A DNA stretch of 64,000 bases from Bradyrhizobium sp. in8p8 (GTDB taxonomy: Bacteria > Pseudomonadota > Alphaproteobacteria > Rhizobiales > Xanthobacteraceae), in the NCBI RefSeq assembly GCF_000426845.1, contig NZ_AUGD01000012.1, positions 124,001 through 188,000 on the forward strand. The letters are read 5' to 3'. The stretch's first letter is position 1. Each line of letters begins with the position of its first letter. Below the pieces are notes generated by a model that saw only the letters and a program-made list of their open reading frames with translations, was not told the DNA's origin and made no database searches. Below are positions 25,992 through 35,553 of the stretch, piece after piece. Position numbers and translations under genes: made by a program.

Positions 25992-27233
25992 ATGCCCAAA
26001 TCCGGTTCGACTTGGAAGATAACCCGCCGCGCCGCGCTCGCCGGCCTCTCGGCCAGCGCAGCGCTGCTCGCCGCACCCCGGCTCGGCCGCGCCGCGGACG
26101 AGACGATCCGCATCGGCTTTCCGACTCCGCTGACCGGGCCGTTCGCGGCGGAAGCGCGCGATCAGGTCAAATGTGCTGAGCTGGCGGTGAAACTCGTCAA
26201 CGACAAGGGCGGCGTTGCCGGCCGCAAGGTCGAACTCCTGGTGCGCGACGACAAGCTCAATGCCGGTGAAGCCGCGACCCGCACGCTCGAGCTGATCGAG
26301 AAGGACAAGGTTCACGCGGTGGTCGGCGCGCTCTCCAGCGCCGTGCAGCTCGCGGTCAACGAGGTCACCCGCGCCCGCGGCGTGATCTACGTGTCGATCA
26401 GCCAGTCCGACACCATCAACGAGGCCAAGGATTTCAGCAAATACACCTTCCATGAGGCGCTCAATCCGCACATGACGACAGCCGCGGTGGCGCGCCAGAC
26501 CCTGAAGAAGGGCATGAAGGTCGCCCATCTCGTCGCCGACTATGCCTACGGCCACGAGATGCTGCGCGGCTTCAAGCGCGCTCAAGCGGCGATCGGCGCG
26601 GACAACGTTGGAGAGATCCTGCATCCGTTCGGCGCCGCGGACTACTCGACATTCATGCCGCGCCTGATGTCGATGCGGCCGGATGTGCTGTGCATCTCAA
26701 ATTTCGGCCGTGACCAGGCCAATGCGATCAAGCAGGCGGTGGATTTCGGCGTCAAGCAGCAGATGAAGATCGTTGTCCCGGTGATCCTGCACAACCAGCG
26801 CCTGGCCGTCGGCCCCGACGTGTTCGAGGGTGTGATCGGGGGAGCCAATTACTACTGGGGCCTCGAGGCGCAAAGCAAGTCGGCAGCGGCTTTCAACGCA
26901 GCCTTCAAGGCGGCCAATGGCGGCGCGATTCCGACCGATTACGGCGCCTATGGCTACTCAGGCGTTGCCTCGCTCCTGCTCGCGATGCAGGCTGCCGGCG
27001 GCACCGATACCGACAAGGTCGTCGAAGCGCTGGAGAAGCTGAAGTACGACCTCACCAAGGGCCCGCAACACTACCGCAAATGCGACCACCAGTCGGTGCA
27101 GTCGGTGCTGGTGCTGGAGTCCAAGAAGAAGTCGGCCATGACAGGCGAGAGCGACCTGTTCGCGATCCTCGCCAGCGATGCCGGTTCCGAGGACATGCTG
27201 CGCAGCTGCAGCGAGCTCGGCCACGCGACCTGA
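25992..27233 (+). CDS. Branched-chain-amino-acid-type ABC substrate-binding protein
   Basis: 413 residues from ATG 25992 with GGAGGAG just upstream. The N-terminus has a twin-arginine signal (ITRRAALAGL, cleavage after GRAAD). The mature part is a type I periplasmic-binding fold (IRIGFPTPLTGPFA, GVIYVSISQSD). First gene of a five-gene importer set directly after the hydroxylase genes, so it probably binds the hydroxylase substrate or a precursor. Confidence 0.92.
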   Translation: MPKSGSTWKITRRAALAGLSASAALLAAPRLGRAADETIRIGFPTPLTGPFAAEARDQVKCAELAVKLVNDKGGVAGRKVELLVRDDKLNAGEAATRTLELIEKDKVHAVVGALSSAVQLAVNEVTRARGVIYVSISQSDTINEAKDFSKYTFHEALNPHMTTAAVARQTLKKGMKVAHLVADYAYGHEMLRGFKRAQAAIGADNVGEILHPFGAADYSTFMPRLMSMRPDVLCISNFGRDQANAIKQAVDFGVKQQMKIVVPVILHNQRLAVGPDVFEGVIGGANYYWGLEAQSKSAAAFNAAFKAANGGAIPTDYGAYGYSGVASLLLAMQAAGGTDTDKVVEALEKLKYDLTKGPQHYRKCDHQSVQSVLVLESKKKSAMTGESDLFAILASDAGSEDMLRSCSELGHAT

Positions 27234-27244
27234 AGCCTGTCAAG

Positions 27245-28120
27245 ATGGATCTGTCGCTTATCATCATGCAGCTTCTCTCCGGGGTCGCCCTTGGGGCGGT
27301 CCTGGTGATCACTGCGCTTGGGCTGACGATCGTGTTCGGCATGCTGGGGGTGGTCAACTTCGCCCACGGTGCGCTGTTCATGGTCGGGGCCTATGCGGGA
27401 CTGTATCTGGCGTCGCTCACCGGGAGCTTCTGGTGGGGTCTGCTGCTTGCTCCCGTCCTGATCGGCGCCTTCGGCATGCTGATCGAGCTCGTCCTGATCC
27501 GCAGGCTCTATGGACGCTCAATTGACGATCCGCTGCTGCTCACCTTTGGGCTCAGCTACATCCTGGTCGAGGGCGTACGCATTGTGTTCGGCAGCGATGG
27601 TATCCCGTTTCCAACCCCGCCGCAGCTGATCGGTGTGGTCGATCTCGGCATCGGTTTCTTCCCGCGCTACCGTCTGTTCGTTATCGTGCTGGTGGCGGTG
27701 GTGCTGCTGGCGCTCTGGCTGACGCTGGAAAAGACCCGCGTCGGCCTGATCGTGCGTGCCGGCGCCCGCGACCCCACCATCATGCAGGTGCTCGGTGTCG
27801 ATATCGGCCGGGTCTGGCTCGCGATCTTTGGGCTCGGGGTGGGGCTCGCCGCGCTTGGCGGCGTGCTCGCCGGGCCCATGCGCAGCGTCAATCCGGAGAT
27901 GGGCTCGCTGGTTCTGGCGGAAGCCTTCGTGGTCACGGTAATAGGCGGGCTCGGCTCGATTGTCGGCGCGGTCGTCGCCGGCCTCATGGTCGGCATATCC
28001 ATCAGCATGGTAGCGCTGTTCGCGCCTGAGATGGCGACCATCGTCATGTTCGCGCTCATGGCTGTGGTGCTGCTGATCCGCCCGCAAGGCCTGTTCGGCG
28101 TGAGAGGGAGGACGGCGTGA
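27245..28120 (+). CDS. livH: ABC importer permease, LivH type
   Basis: 291 residues from ATG 27245, 11 bp after the binding-protein stop. It has about eight hydrophobic helices and the family segments GLTIVFGMLGVVNFAHGALF and GGLGSIVGAVVAGL. The stop overlaps the GTG of livM. The symbol refers to the family; the substrate need not be a branched-chain amino acid. Confidence 0.93.
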   Translation: MDLSLIIMQLLSGVALGAVLVITALGLTIVFGMLGVVNFAHGALFMVGAYAGLYLASLTGSFWWGLLLAPVLIGAFGMLIELVLIRRLYGRSIDDPLLLTFGLSYILVEGVRIVFGSDGIPFPTPPQLIGVVDLGIGFFPRYRLFVIVLVAVVLLALWLTLEKTRVGLIVRAGARDPTIMQVLGVDIGRVWLAIFGLGVGLAALGGVLAGPMRSVNPEMGSLVLAEAFVVTVIGGLGSIVGAVVAGLMVGISISMVALFAPEMATIVMFALMAVVLLIRPQGLFGVRGRTA

Positions 28121-29115
28121 CGCACCCTTCGAGCGGCGAGGCGGTCGCCAAACCCTCACCCGGCGGGCTCGGCCGGGTTCTCGACCAGCGGGTGCTGCTG
28201 TCCATCGCCGTGCTCGCCCTGCTACCCTGGCTGCTGCCGTCAAAAGCGCTGGCCGTCAACGTCCTGATCTACGGTGTCGTGGTGATGGGCTACAATTTGC
28301 TGTTCGGCTATACCGGATTGCTGTCGTTCGGCCAGGCGGCCTTCTTCGGCGCGGGCGCCTACTTCACCGGAATCGCGATCGGTCGCTACGGCGTGCCCTG
28401 GTTCGCCGCGGTGCCGGCCGCGGTCTTGCTCAGCACCTGCCTCGCCGCCGCAATCGGCCTCGTCTCGACGCGCACCCGCGGCATCTACTTTTCGATGGTC
28501 ACGCTCGCGCTGGCGCAGCTCGTCTACTACGTCGCACTCCAGGCGGCGTCCTTCACCGGCGGCGAAAACGGCCTGCGCGGCTTTACCGTCGACCGCATCA
28601 GCCTGCTCGGCTTTCAGGTGAATTTCCTCGACCCCGTCAACAAATACTACGTGCTGATGGCCTTCGCGGCACTGGCGATGTGGTTCCAGTCGCGCATCCT
28701 GAATTCGCCGTTCGGCGCCGTCATCGAGGCAATCCGCGAGAACGAGCAGCGGGCGCGCGCCTGCGGCTATGACGTCGAACGCAGCAAGCTGGTCGTGTTC
28801 ATGCTATCGGGCGCGATCTCATCGCTCGGCGGCTGCATGCTGGCGTTGCATCTGTCGATCGTGCCGCTGGACATCCTGCACTACCAGACGTCCGGCATGA
28901 TCGTGATGATGGTGCTGCTCGGTGGCGCCCGCAGCTTCTTCGGGCCGTTCGTTGGTGCCGCCAGTTTCCTGATCCTGGAGGACGTGATCTCGCTCTGGAC
29001 GCCGCATTGGCAGATCTTCGTCGGCGCGATCTTCGTGCTGTTCGTGCTGTTTCTGCCCAGGGGTATCTGGGGCACGCTTCTCGATGCCATGGGCAGCGGA
29101 AAGGCGCGGCGATGA
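28117..29115 (+). CDS. livM: ABC importer permease, LivM type
   Basis: 332 residues with a GTG start. LivM hallmarks include YNLLFGYTGLLSFGQAAFFG, TRTRGIYFSMVTLALAQ and ENEQRARACGYDVERSKL. About ten membrane helices. It overlaps livH and livG by four bases each. Confidence 0.94.
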   Translation: MTHPSSGEAVAKPSPGGLGRVLDQRVLLSIAVLALLPWLLPSKALAVNVLIYGVVVMGYNLLFGYTGLLSFGQAAFFGAGAYFTGIAIGRYGVPWFAAVPAAVLLSTCLAAAIGLVSTRTRGIYFSMVTLALAQLVYYVALQAASFTGGENGLRGFTVDRISLLGFQVNFLDPVNKYYVLMAFAALAMWFQSRILNSPFGAVIEAIRENEQRARACGYDVERSKLVVFMLSGAISSLGGCMLALHLSIVPLDILHYQTSGMIVMMVLLGGARSFFGPFVGAASFLILEDVISLWTPHWQIFVGAIFVLFVLFLPRGIWGTLLDAMGSGKARR

Positions 29116-29867
29116 GCGGCGAGCTGCTTCGCGCCGAAGGCATCGGCAAACGTTTCGGCGGCTTCGTCGCGCTGGAAGGCATCACTCTTTCGTTCGCAGC
29201 CGGCCAGCTCACCTCGATCATTGGGCCGAACGGCGCCGGCAAGAGCACCTTCTTCAACATCCTCTCGGGAGTGTTGACGCCGAGTTCGGGCAAGCTGCAC
29301 TTCAGAGGACGGGAGCTGAATGGCCTGCCGCAGCATCGCTTCGTCCATCAGGGCATCTCGCGCTCCTACCAGATCACGAACATCTTTCCGGATCTGTCCG
29401 TGCATGAGAATGTGCGCGTAGCAGCCCAGGCGCTGATCGTGAGCTACGATATCTTGCGAAACCGCGCGCAGCTGGTTGAGCTCGGTGCGCGCGCAGACGC
29501 TGCGCTCGACGCTGTCGGGCTGCTGACCAGGCGCAGCGAACTCGCAAGATTCCTGTCGCACGGCCAGCAGCGCGCGCTGGAGATCGCGATCGCGCTGGTC
29601 TCGGAGCCGGAATTGCTGTTGCTGGACGAGCCGACCGCCGGCATGGGCCCGGAAGAAACCAAGGACATGGTCGCTCTGCTCGAACGTCTCGCCGACAAGC
29701 GCACCGTGCTCCTGGTGGAGCACAAGATGAAGATGGTGCTGGGGCTCAGCAAGCGCGTCGTGGTGCTGCATCACGGCCGTTTGCTGGCCGACGGCGCGCC
29801 GGATGAGATCCGGAGCAATCCGGAAGTTCGCCAGGTCTATCTCGGACAGAGTGAGGGCTATGGCTGA
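29112..29867 (+). CDS. livG: ABC importer ATPase, LivG type
   Basis: 251 residues from ATG 29112 (ATGA overlap with livM). Walker A GPNGAGKST, signature LSHGQQRALEIA, Walker B LLLLDEPTAGMG, and H-loop LLVEHKM. The signature has His in place of the second Gly (LSHGQ), which is seen in this family. A frame beginning at 29007 is a shadow of livM. Confidence 0.94.
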   Translation: MSGELLRAEGIGKRFGGFVALEGITLSFAAGQLTSIIGPNGAGKSTFFNILSGVLTPSSGKLHFRGRELNGLPQHRFVHQGISRSYQITNIFPDLSVHENVRVAAQALIVSYDILRNRAQLVELGARADAALDAVGLLTRRSELARFLSHGQQRALEIAIALVSEPELLLLDEPTAGMGPEETKDMVALLERLADKRTVLLVEHKMKMVLGLSKRVVVLHHGRLLADGAPDEIRSNPEVRQVYLGQSEGYG

Positions 29868-30579
29868 AACCGCGTTTCTCCAAGTCGACGATCTCCATGC
29901 CTGGTATGGTGCCAGCCATATCCTTCATGGCATTGCCCTGCATGTGGACCCGGGCGAAGTGGTCGCCCTGGTCGGCCGCAACGGCGCCGGAAAGACGACG
30001 ACCTTGCGCGCGATGATGGGCCTGATGCCGAAGGCGACGGGGCGCGTGCGCTTCGCAGGCAGGGAACTGTTGCCGCTCCGCGCGCATCAGCGCTTCCATC
30101 TCGGCCTCGCCTATGTTCCCGAAGAGCGCCGCATCGTCCCCGGCCTGACCGTCCGAGAGAACCTCCGGCTCGGCCTCGTCGCAGTCGGCTCCGATATCGA
30201 GGAGCGCGCGGCGATCGACGAGATCGCCGAAACCTTTCCGCGCCTGAAGGAGCGCCTCGATCAAGAGGGCGTGACGCTATCGGGCGGCGAGCAGCAGATG
30301 CTGGCGATTGCGCGCGCGCTGATCGCAAAGCCCAAGATGATCCTGCTGGACGAGCCCTCCGAGGGCATCATGCCCGTGCTGGTCGAGGAGATGGGCGTTC
30401 TGTTCCGTCGCTTGCGCGACGAGGGCAAGACGCTGCTGCTAGTGGAGCAGAACGTCGAATGGGCGCTGCGGCTCGCCGATCGCGCGGTGATCATCGATCA
30501 AGGCGAGGTCGTGCATCAAAGCAGCGCAGCGGCACTGCTCGCGGACAAGGATATCCAGGAACGCTACTGTGCGGTTTGA
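29860..30579 (+). CDS. livF: ABC importer ATPase, LivF type
   Basis: 239 residues from ATG 29860, overlapping livG by eight bases. Walker A GRNGAGKTT, the LivF-specific YVPEERRIVPGLTV segment, signature LSGGEQQML, and Walker B ILLDEPSEGIMP. Last gene of the hydroxylase-importer operon; it ends two bases from the convergent GGDEF-EAL gene, leaving no room for an intergenic terminator. Confidence 0.94.
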   Translation: MAETAFLQVDDLHAWYGASHILHGIALHVDPGEVVALVGRNGAGKTTTLRAMMGLMPKATGRVRFAGRELLPLRAHQRFHLGLAYVPEERRIVPGLTVRENLRLGLVAVGSDIEERAAIDEIAETFPRLKERLDQEGVTLSGGEQQMLAIARALIAKPKMILLDEPSEGIMPVLVEEMGVLFRRLRDEGKTLLLVEQNVEWALRLADRAVIIDQGEVVHQSSAAALLADKDIQERYCAV

Positions 30580-30581
30580 TT

Positions 30582-32591
30582 CTAGGCGACGACCTTTGCG
30601 CCGGTGGCTTCAAGACGACGGTGTTCTTTCGCCAGATACTCCCCGATTGCCTCGGCCGGCATGGGCTTCGCAAAATAGTAACCCTGGATGAAATCGCACC
30701 CCAGCCGGCGAAGGCTGTCGAGCTGGGCGCGGGTTTCGACGCCCTCGACGACGCAGGCGATCTCCATGTCGTCGCAGAGGCCGGTGAGCGACTTGATGAT
30801 CTTGTGGCTGACCGGATTTTCGTTGATATCGGAGACGAAGCTGCGGTCCACCTTGATCTTGTCGAGCGGCAGCCGGTGCACGTGGCTCAGGGACGAATAG
30901 CCAGTGCCGAAATCGTCCAGCGAAACGCCGCAGCCCATCGCCTTCAACGACGCGATCGACTGCTGTGCGCGCACGAAATCGAAGGTCACGGCGGTCTCGG
31001 TGATCTCGAAGTCGATCCGATGTGGCGCTAGCCCGCTTTTCTCGACGATGGAGATCAGCGGCAGGATTCCCTCTGCGGCGCAGACATCATGGGCGGAGAG
31101 GTTGAACGATAGACGGATGTGATCGGGCCAAGTTCTGGCAGTCGCGAGCGCGCGTACCAGTAGCGCCTGGGTCAATGGCCGGATCAGACCGATACGCTCG
31201 GCGGCGGGAATGAAGTCGGCCGGGGAAACCAGGCCGAGACGGGCGCTGCGCCAGCGCGCGAGGACCTCGAAGCCGGCGGTGTGCTCGCTCATGGCGTCGA
31301 CGATCGGCTGGAACACCAGATCCATCTCGCTACTGAAATCGGCCGTGCGCAGCAGGTTCTCGATGACACCGCGGCTGCGGATCTCGGCCTCGAGCTCGCT
31401 CGAGAAGATCACGGTGCGGCCGCGCAAATGTCGCTTGGCGTGATACAGCGAGTAGTCGGCGCACTCATAAAGCGCCTCCGACGTCGTGGCGGAGTCCGGG
31501 AACGATGCGAAGCCGATCGAGCAGGACAGCCCGGTATGGGCCGTGTCGAGTTGGTAAGGCAGCCTGACCTGGCCGCCGATGCGTTCGCCGAGCCGGATGA
31601 GGTCGGCGTCGTCGGGATCGCCGCACACGACGAGGCCGAATTCATCGCCGCCAAGCCGGGCGAACTCCACGCGCTGTGGGCCGAAGCCCTCGCAGACCTC
31701 ACGGATGCGCTGGCCCGCCTCGATCAGGACGCGATCGCCGACCGAATGGCCGTAATTGTCGTTGACGGGCTTGAAGCCGTCGAGGTCGATGATTCCGACC
31801 GCAACGCGAACTTTCCTGCGCTCGGCATCGGCGAAGGCGCTCGACAGCTCGGCGAAGAAGCGGCGGCGGTTCGGCAACTCGGTGAGCGAATCGAGATTGG
31901 CCAGGCGGAAATTCTCGTCCGAGAGCGCCTGCGTCGCTGCCTGCTGCGCAAGCAGCGACTTGCGGCTGGCGACGAGATCGGCGAAGTCGCGATAGTAGAT
32001 GAACAGCACCGTCACCATCGCGCCGGAGACCAGGAGGTTGTTGACGGCGATCGCCTTCAACGTCGGCTCGCCCGTTGCGAAGAAGAACAGCACATAGGGC
32101 ACGTCAACGATCAGCGTCACGATCAAGGCCGCCGAGCGCAGATGCATCAGTGAAAAGATGCAGCCGATCACGGTGACCGCCATGTAGAATGCGACCTGGC
32201 TCTTGGCGAAGGGGTCGCCGTAGGGGTAGAGCGCAAAGGACCAGGCGGTGAAGCCCGCCCCGATCGGCAAGGTCAGCCAGTTGGTGGTGCGCAGATTGCG
32301 CAGGATGTCGCCGTCGCTGCGCACGAGGTGACGCTGACGCAGCCACCAGAAGGTCCGCAAGCCTGCGAGCACGGTCAGCACGCTCGGCACGATGATCGTC
32401 AGCCAGTCCGGCGCCACGTTCACATAGGTGTAGGCGACCGCGATCGTGTTGCTGATGAGGATGAAGTAGAGCAGCGGGATCTGCTTGGAGAACGCGTCGA
32501 ACTGCGCGCGCGTCAGATCCGGATTGTCGGCCGGAACGCGAAACAACCGCATGGCGGCGGCAAGATAAGACTTCAAATCAATAATCGGCAT
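30582..32591 (-). CDS. Membrane GGDEF-EAL cyclic-di-GMP protein
   Basis: 669 residues from ATG 32591. An N-terminal membrane region of about six helices (residues 40-205) is followed by a GGDEF domain with an intact RLGGDEF active site (about 235-390) and an EAL domain (about 410-655) whose signature is EVLARW, with catalytic residues in FEITETAV, DDFGTGYSSL, KVDRSFV and VEGVET. Both domains look catalytically competent, so it could make or break down cyclic-di-GMP depending on the membrane signal. Monocistronic. Confidence 0.93.
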   Translation of the reverse strand: MPIIDLKSYLAAAMRLFRVPADNPDLTRAQFDAFSKQIPLLYFILISNTIAVAYTYVNVAPDWLTIIVPSVLTVLAGLRTFWWLRQRHLVRSDGDILRNLRTTNWLTLPIGAGFTAWSFALYPYGDPFAKSQVAFYMAVTVIGCIFSLMHLRSAALIVTLIVDVPYVLFFFATGEPTLKAIAVNNLLVSGAMVTVLFIYYRDFADLVASRKSLLAQQAATQALSDENFRLANLDSLTELPNRRRFFAELSSAFADAERRKVRVAVGIIDLDGFKPVNDNYGHSVGDRVLIEAGQRIREVCEGFGPQRVEFARLGGDEFGLVVCGDPDDADLIRLGERIGGQVRLPYQLDTAHTGLSCSIGFASFPDSATTSEALYECADYSLYHAKRHLRGRTVIFSSELEAEIRSRGVIENLLRTADFSSEMDLVFQPIVDAMSEHTAGFEVLARWRSARLGLVSPADFIPAAERIGLIRPLTQALLVRALATARTWPDHIRLSFNLSAHDVCAAEGILPLISIVEKSGLAPHRIDFEITETAVTFDFVRAQQSIASLKAMGCGVSLDDFGTGYSSLSHVHRLPLDKIKVDRSFVSDINENPVSHKIIKSLTGLCDDMEIACVVEGVETRAQLDSLRRLGCDFIQGYYFAKPMPAEAIGEYLAKEHRRLEATGAKVVA

Positions 32592-32906
32592 GAAATATGG
32601 GCCCCGCTCTTCTAAAAAACGCCGGCGATCTTGCACGGCGGGGGTAAAGGGCGGGTTAGATCGGGCCTGCGCGGGACGCCAGCGCAGGTTGCGCGCTACC
32701 TCAGGATTTTCCGGCGCCGTGCATGTGGTGAGGCCGCGTTAAGGATATCCGGCGCCATGGCCAAGTGTTTCGGGCACAATTTCGCTTGCCGCAACTACGG
32801 CCTGCTAACCATGGCTGCCAGCACGGCGCAGGGGGGAAGTGCGCATGCGATCACCAAGGCAGGGACATCAGCCTAGTGTGTCGCGCCGCTGGTCGCAGAA
32901 AAAGGA
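32592..32906. other. Intergenic region, no gene recognised
   Basis: 315 bp between two minus-strand genes; it must hold the promoter of the GGDEF-EAL gene. A 39-codon plus-strand frame from the ATG at 32757 has no ribosome-binding site and no recognisable product. Nothing else is evident. Confidence 0.5.
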
Positions 32907-34136
32907 TCAGGCGAGAACGGCTTGGCGCTCCCGCGTCGGCTCGCGGACTCGCTCGGTGTTCCTGGGTTCGACGAGCCGCGTAAAGCTGCGGTTGCCCGGC
33001 TGTGCGGGTGCCTCGACGATGACGCCCTCGCAGACGATCTGTCCGCCGAGCATCTTGAACTCCAGCTTGTCGTAGCGCGGCATAGTCTCGCCGGCCGCCG
33101 GCGGCAGTAGCCCGATGCTTCCCTGGATGTTCAGCGCGGCCTCGCCTGTGCCGTGAAGCCGCGGATTCCACATCCTGATTCCGGTTTCGGCCCAGCGCTG
33201 CCGGATCAGCGCGGTGCGATCCGTCGGTTCCGCGGGCCGCGCGCGCACTTTCGGTGCATTGCGCATCTCCGGGGCAGGAGGCTCGTGCGCTGGAGCCGGT
33301 TCGATCTCGCCAACGCCGGCTGGCTCGTTTGTTTCCGGCGCAATGGCTGTAGTGAGAGGAACATCGCTCGCGGAGGTCTGCGCGATCTCGACGATCAGCA
33401 CTGGTTCGCTGTCGGCATTGGCTTCGACCGCGACGCTGTCGGCCTCGACGAGGAGCACCGGCATTGTCTCGACGACAACCGATTCGAAATCGGTGGAAAC
33501 CTCGGGTGAGGAAACTCCCTCGAGGATGACGTCGGGGAGAATAGTCGAAGCGGTCGCGCCGTCCGCTGATGAAGCCACAATCTCTTCTGCGAGGACGGGG
33601 TCAATCTCTGCGCAGTTGCCGGCGGGCGCTTCATCGTCGGCAGCGATGGCGAGGTCACAGACTGCAGTTGGTTCGTTCTCCGCTTCGGCCGACGAAGCTA
33701 ACACCTCTGCGGCGACTGGTGTCGTCGCGGGTGTCTCGATTTCCGTCGCTCGATCCGAAGATAAGACGTCGCTGACGCAGATATCGTTGAACGGTTTCTC
33801 CGCGACGACGGACGCAGCCGCATCGTTCTCTGGGACCGGAGCCGCGGTGGCGAAGTCAGCGTCACGCACCGGAGCGCTGCTGACCTCGGGGATTGGAGCT
33901 GCATCAGTAGAAGTGATGTCCTCAATGATGGCCGGCGAAGCGTCTCTGTCGATCGGCGCGACCTCAATATTGCCGCTGTGCGGCGAAGGCCGAAGTCGGG
34001 CAAATGCCCAGTCTACCGCAGGGATGCGGCGGAGCAACGATATCAGTCTCGAAAGCACTGGGAGTTGTCCAAGAGGTACTCGGCGTGAGGCAATCGCTGA
34101 TTCGTCAGCAATGTGAAAACCTGCCCCGGCCGTCAC
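32907..34136 (-). CDS. Acidic low-complexity protein with conserved-looking C-terminus
   Basis: Up to 409 residues from a GTG at 34136; the true start is uncertain because no good ribosome-binding site was found. Residues 60-300 are extremely rich in Ala, Glu, Val, Asp, Ser and Pro with almost no Lys, as in disordered linkers. The last 105 residues are balanced in composition and contain IRQRWAETGIRMWNPRLHG and MPRYDKLEFKMLGGQIVCEG, which looks like a small folded domain. No signal peptide or membrane helix. I do not recognise the family. Confidence 0.65.
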   Translation of the reverse strand: MTAGAGFHIADESAIASRRVPLGQLPVLSRLISLLRRIPAVDWAFARLRPSPHSGNIEVAPIDRDASPAIIEDITSTDAAPIPEVSSAPVRDADFATAAPVPENDAAASVVAEKPFNDICVSDVLSSDRATEIETPATTPVAAEVLASSAEAENEPTAVCDLAIAADDEAPAGNCAEIDPVLAEEIVASSADGATASTILPDVILEGVSSPEVSTDFESVVVETMPVLLVEADSVAVEANADSEPVLIVEIAQTSASDVPLTTAIAPETNEPAGVGEIEPAPAHEPPAPEMRNAPKVRARPAEPTDRTALIRQRWAETGIRMWNPRLHGTGEAALNIQGSIGLLPPAAGETMPRYDKLEFKMLGGQIVCEGVIVEAPAQPGNRSFTRLVEPRNTERVREPTRERQAVLA

Positions 34137-34290
34137 ACCCGTGTCAATGTTGGGAAGACCAATTGCAGAACATCCCCCGCACCCGGCGCGCGGGGTTTAA
34201 ATCAACTCTGCTTTGCTTCGCGATGCCGGCGATTGACATGCTGCTTGGCGTGGGAGGGAACGGACATCCCTCCGGTTTTCGATCGTCAAA

Positions 34291-34578
34291 TCACTTGCCG
34301 GAGCCAGCGCCTCCAGAACCCGCGCTGCCGCCAGCCTGACTGCCCATGTTATTTGCATTGCTGCCGCCGGCGGATGGGGACTGGGCGCCCTTGCTGTCGC
34401 TGGCCTCGTTCTGCATGTTCGACGAACGTCCCGTCGTCATTCCCTTCGTCCCGGGGCCTCGTGACGAAGGACCAACATCGCTTTGACCGGATGCTCCGGG
34501 GGCAGGTTGTGTCTGCGCAAACGCACCACCTGTCGCCAGCGCCATGATACATGCAGATGCCAGGATGATCTTCTTCAT
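34291..34578 (-). CDS. Small secreted Gly/Ser-rich protein
   Basis: 95 residues with a clean Sec signal peptide (MKKIILASACIMALATGGAFA). The mature part is made almost only of Gly, Ser, Gln, Asn, Pro and Ala, with no cysteines, so it is probably disordered in the periplasm or outside. Function unknown; monocistronic. Confidence 0.7.
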   Translation of the reverse strand: MKKIILASACIMALATGGAFAQTQPAPGASGQSDVGPSSRGPGTKGMTTGRSSNMQNEASDSKGAQSPSAGGSNANNMGSQAGGSAGSGGAGSGK

Positions 34579-34743
34579 CGGACTCTCCTTGACTTACATT
34601 TCCAGACAACCCGCTTGTGCCAACGACGTTCCTGCCGACGCGCGCCGGCCCTTTGCATCAATCATCGTTGCTGCCTAAGGTTCGGGTTCCAGTCCTCAAC
34701 CCTAGCGGCTGTTGAGGGCCTTATTGTTTGGCCGAGGACGCGC

Positions 34744-35553
34744 ATGAGGAAGCTTGCCACCATCGGAGCGGTTCTGCTCTGGTCCACCATCGCATTCGCA
34801 CAGGATCGCACCATCATTGTGGCCTCGACCACCTCGACGGAGCAGTCGGGGCTGTTCGGCCATTTGCTGCCGCTGTTTACCAAGGCCGAGGGCATCAGCG
34901 TGAAGGTCGTCGCCGTCGGCACCGGCCAGGCGCTGGATATCGGACGGCGAGGGGATGCCGACGTGGTGTTCGTCCATGACCGGCCCGCCGAGGACAAGTT
35001 CATGTCCGAAGGACAGGGCGTGAAGCGCTTTGACGTGATGTACAATGACTTCGTCATCGTCGGGCCAAAGAGCGATCCTGCGCGGATAACGGGCAGCAAG
35101 GATGTGGTCGATGCGCTGCGCAAGATCGCGGCGGCCAAGGCGCCGTTCATCTCGCGCGGCGACAAGTCCGGCACGCACGCGGCCGAACTGAGGCTATGGA
35201 AAGAGGCGGGTGTCGACCCCAACTCCGGCAGGGACAGCTGGTACCGGGAGATTGGTCAGGGCATGGGGCCGGCATTGAACATGGCCTCGTCGTCGAACGC
35301 CTATGTTCTGTCGGACCGCGGCACCTGGCTGTCGTTCAAGAACCGCGGCGAGCTCGCCATCCTGACCGAGGGCGACAACCGGCTCTTCAATCAGTACGGC
35401 GTCATGCTGGTGAATCCTGAAAAGCATCCGAACGTGAAGGCGAAGGACGGAAAGGCCTTCATCGACTGGCTGGTTTCGCCGAAGGGGCAGGACGCGATAG
35501 CCGACTACAAGGTCGGCGGCGAGCAGCTATTTTTCCCTAACGCGTCCCACTAG
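34744..35553 (+). CDS. tupA: TupA-like tungstate-binding periplasmic protein
   Basis: 269 residues from ATG 34744; the frame upstream is non-coding. A Sec signal (cleavage after AFA) precedes the TupA signature ASTTSTEQSGL and VGTGQALDIGRRGDADVVF, then SRGDKSGTH. TupA binds tungstate (or molybdate) for import. Its 3' end overlaps the convergent permease gene by 27 bp, an arrangement unlike the usual tupABC operon. Confidence 0.9.
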   Translation: MRKLATIGAVLLWSTIAFAQDRTIIVASTTSTEQSGLFGHLLPLFTKAEGISVKVVAVGTGQALDIGRRGDADVVFVHDRPAEDKFMSEGQGVKRFDVMYNDFVIVGPKSDPARITGSKDVVDALRKIAAAKAPFISRGDKSGTHAAELRLWKEAGVDPNSGRDSWYREIGQGMGPALNMASSSNAYVLSDRGTWLSFKNRGELAILTEGDNRLFNQYGVMLVNPEKHPNVKAKDGKAFIDWLVSPKGQDAIADYKVGGEQLFFPNASH

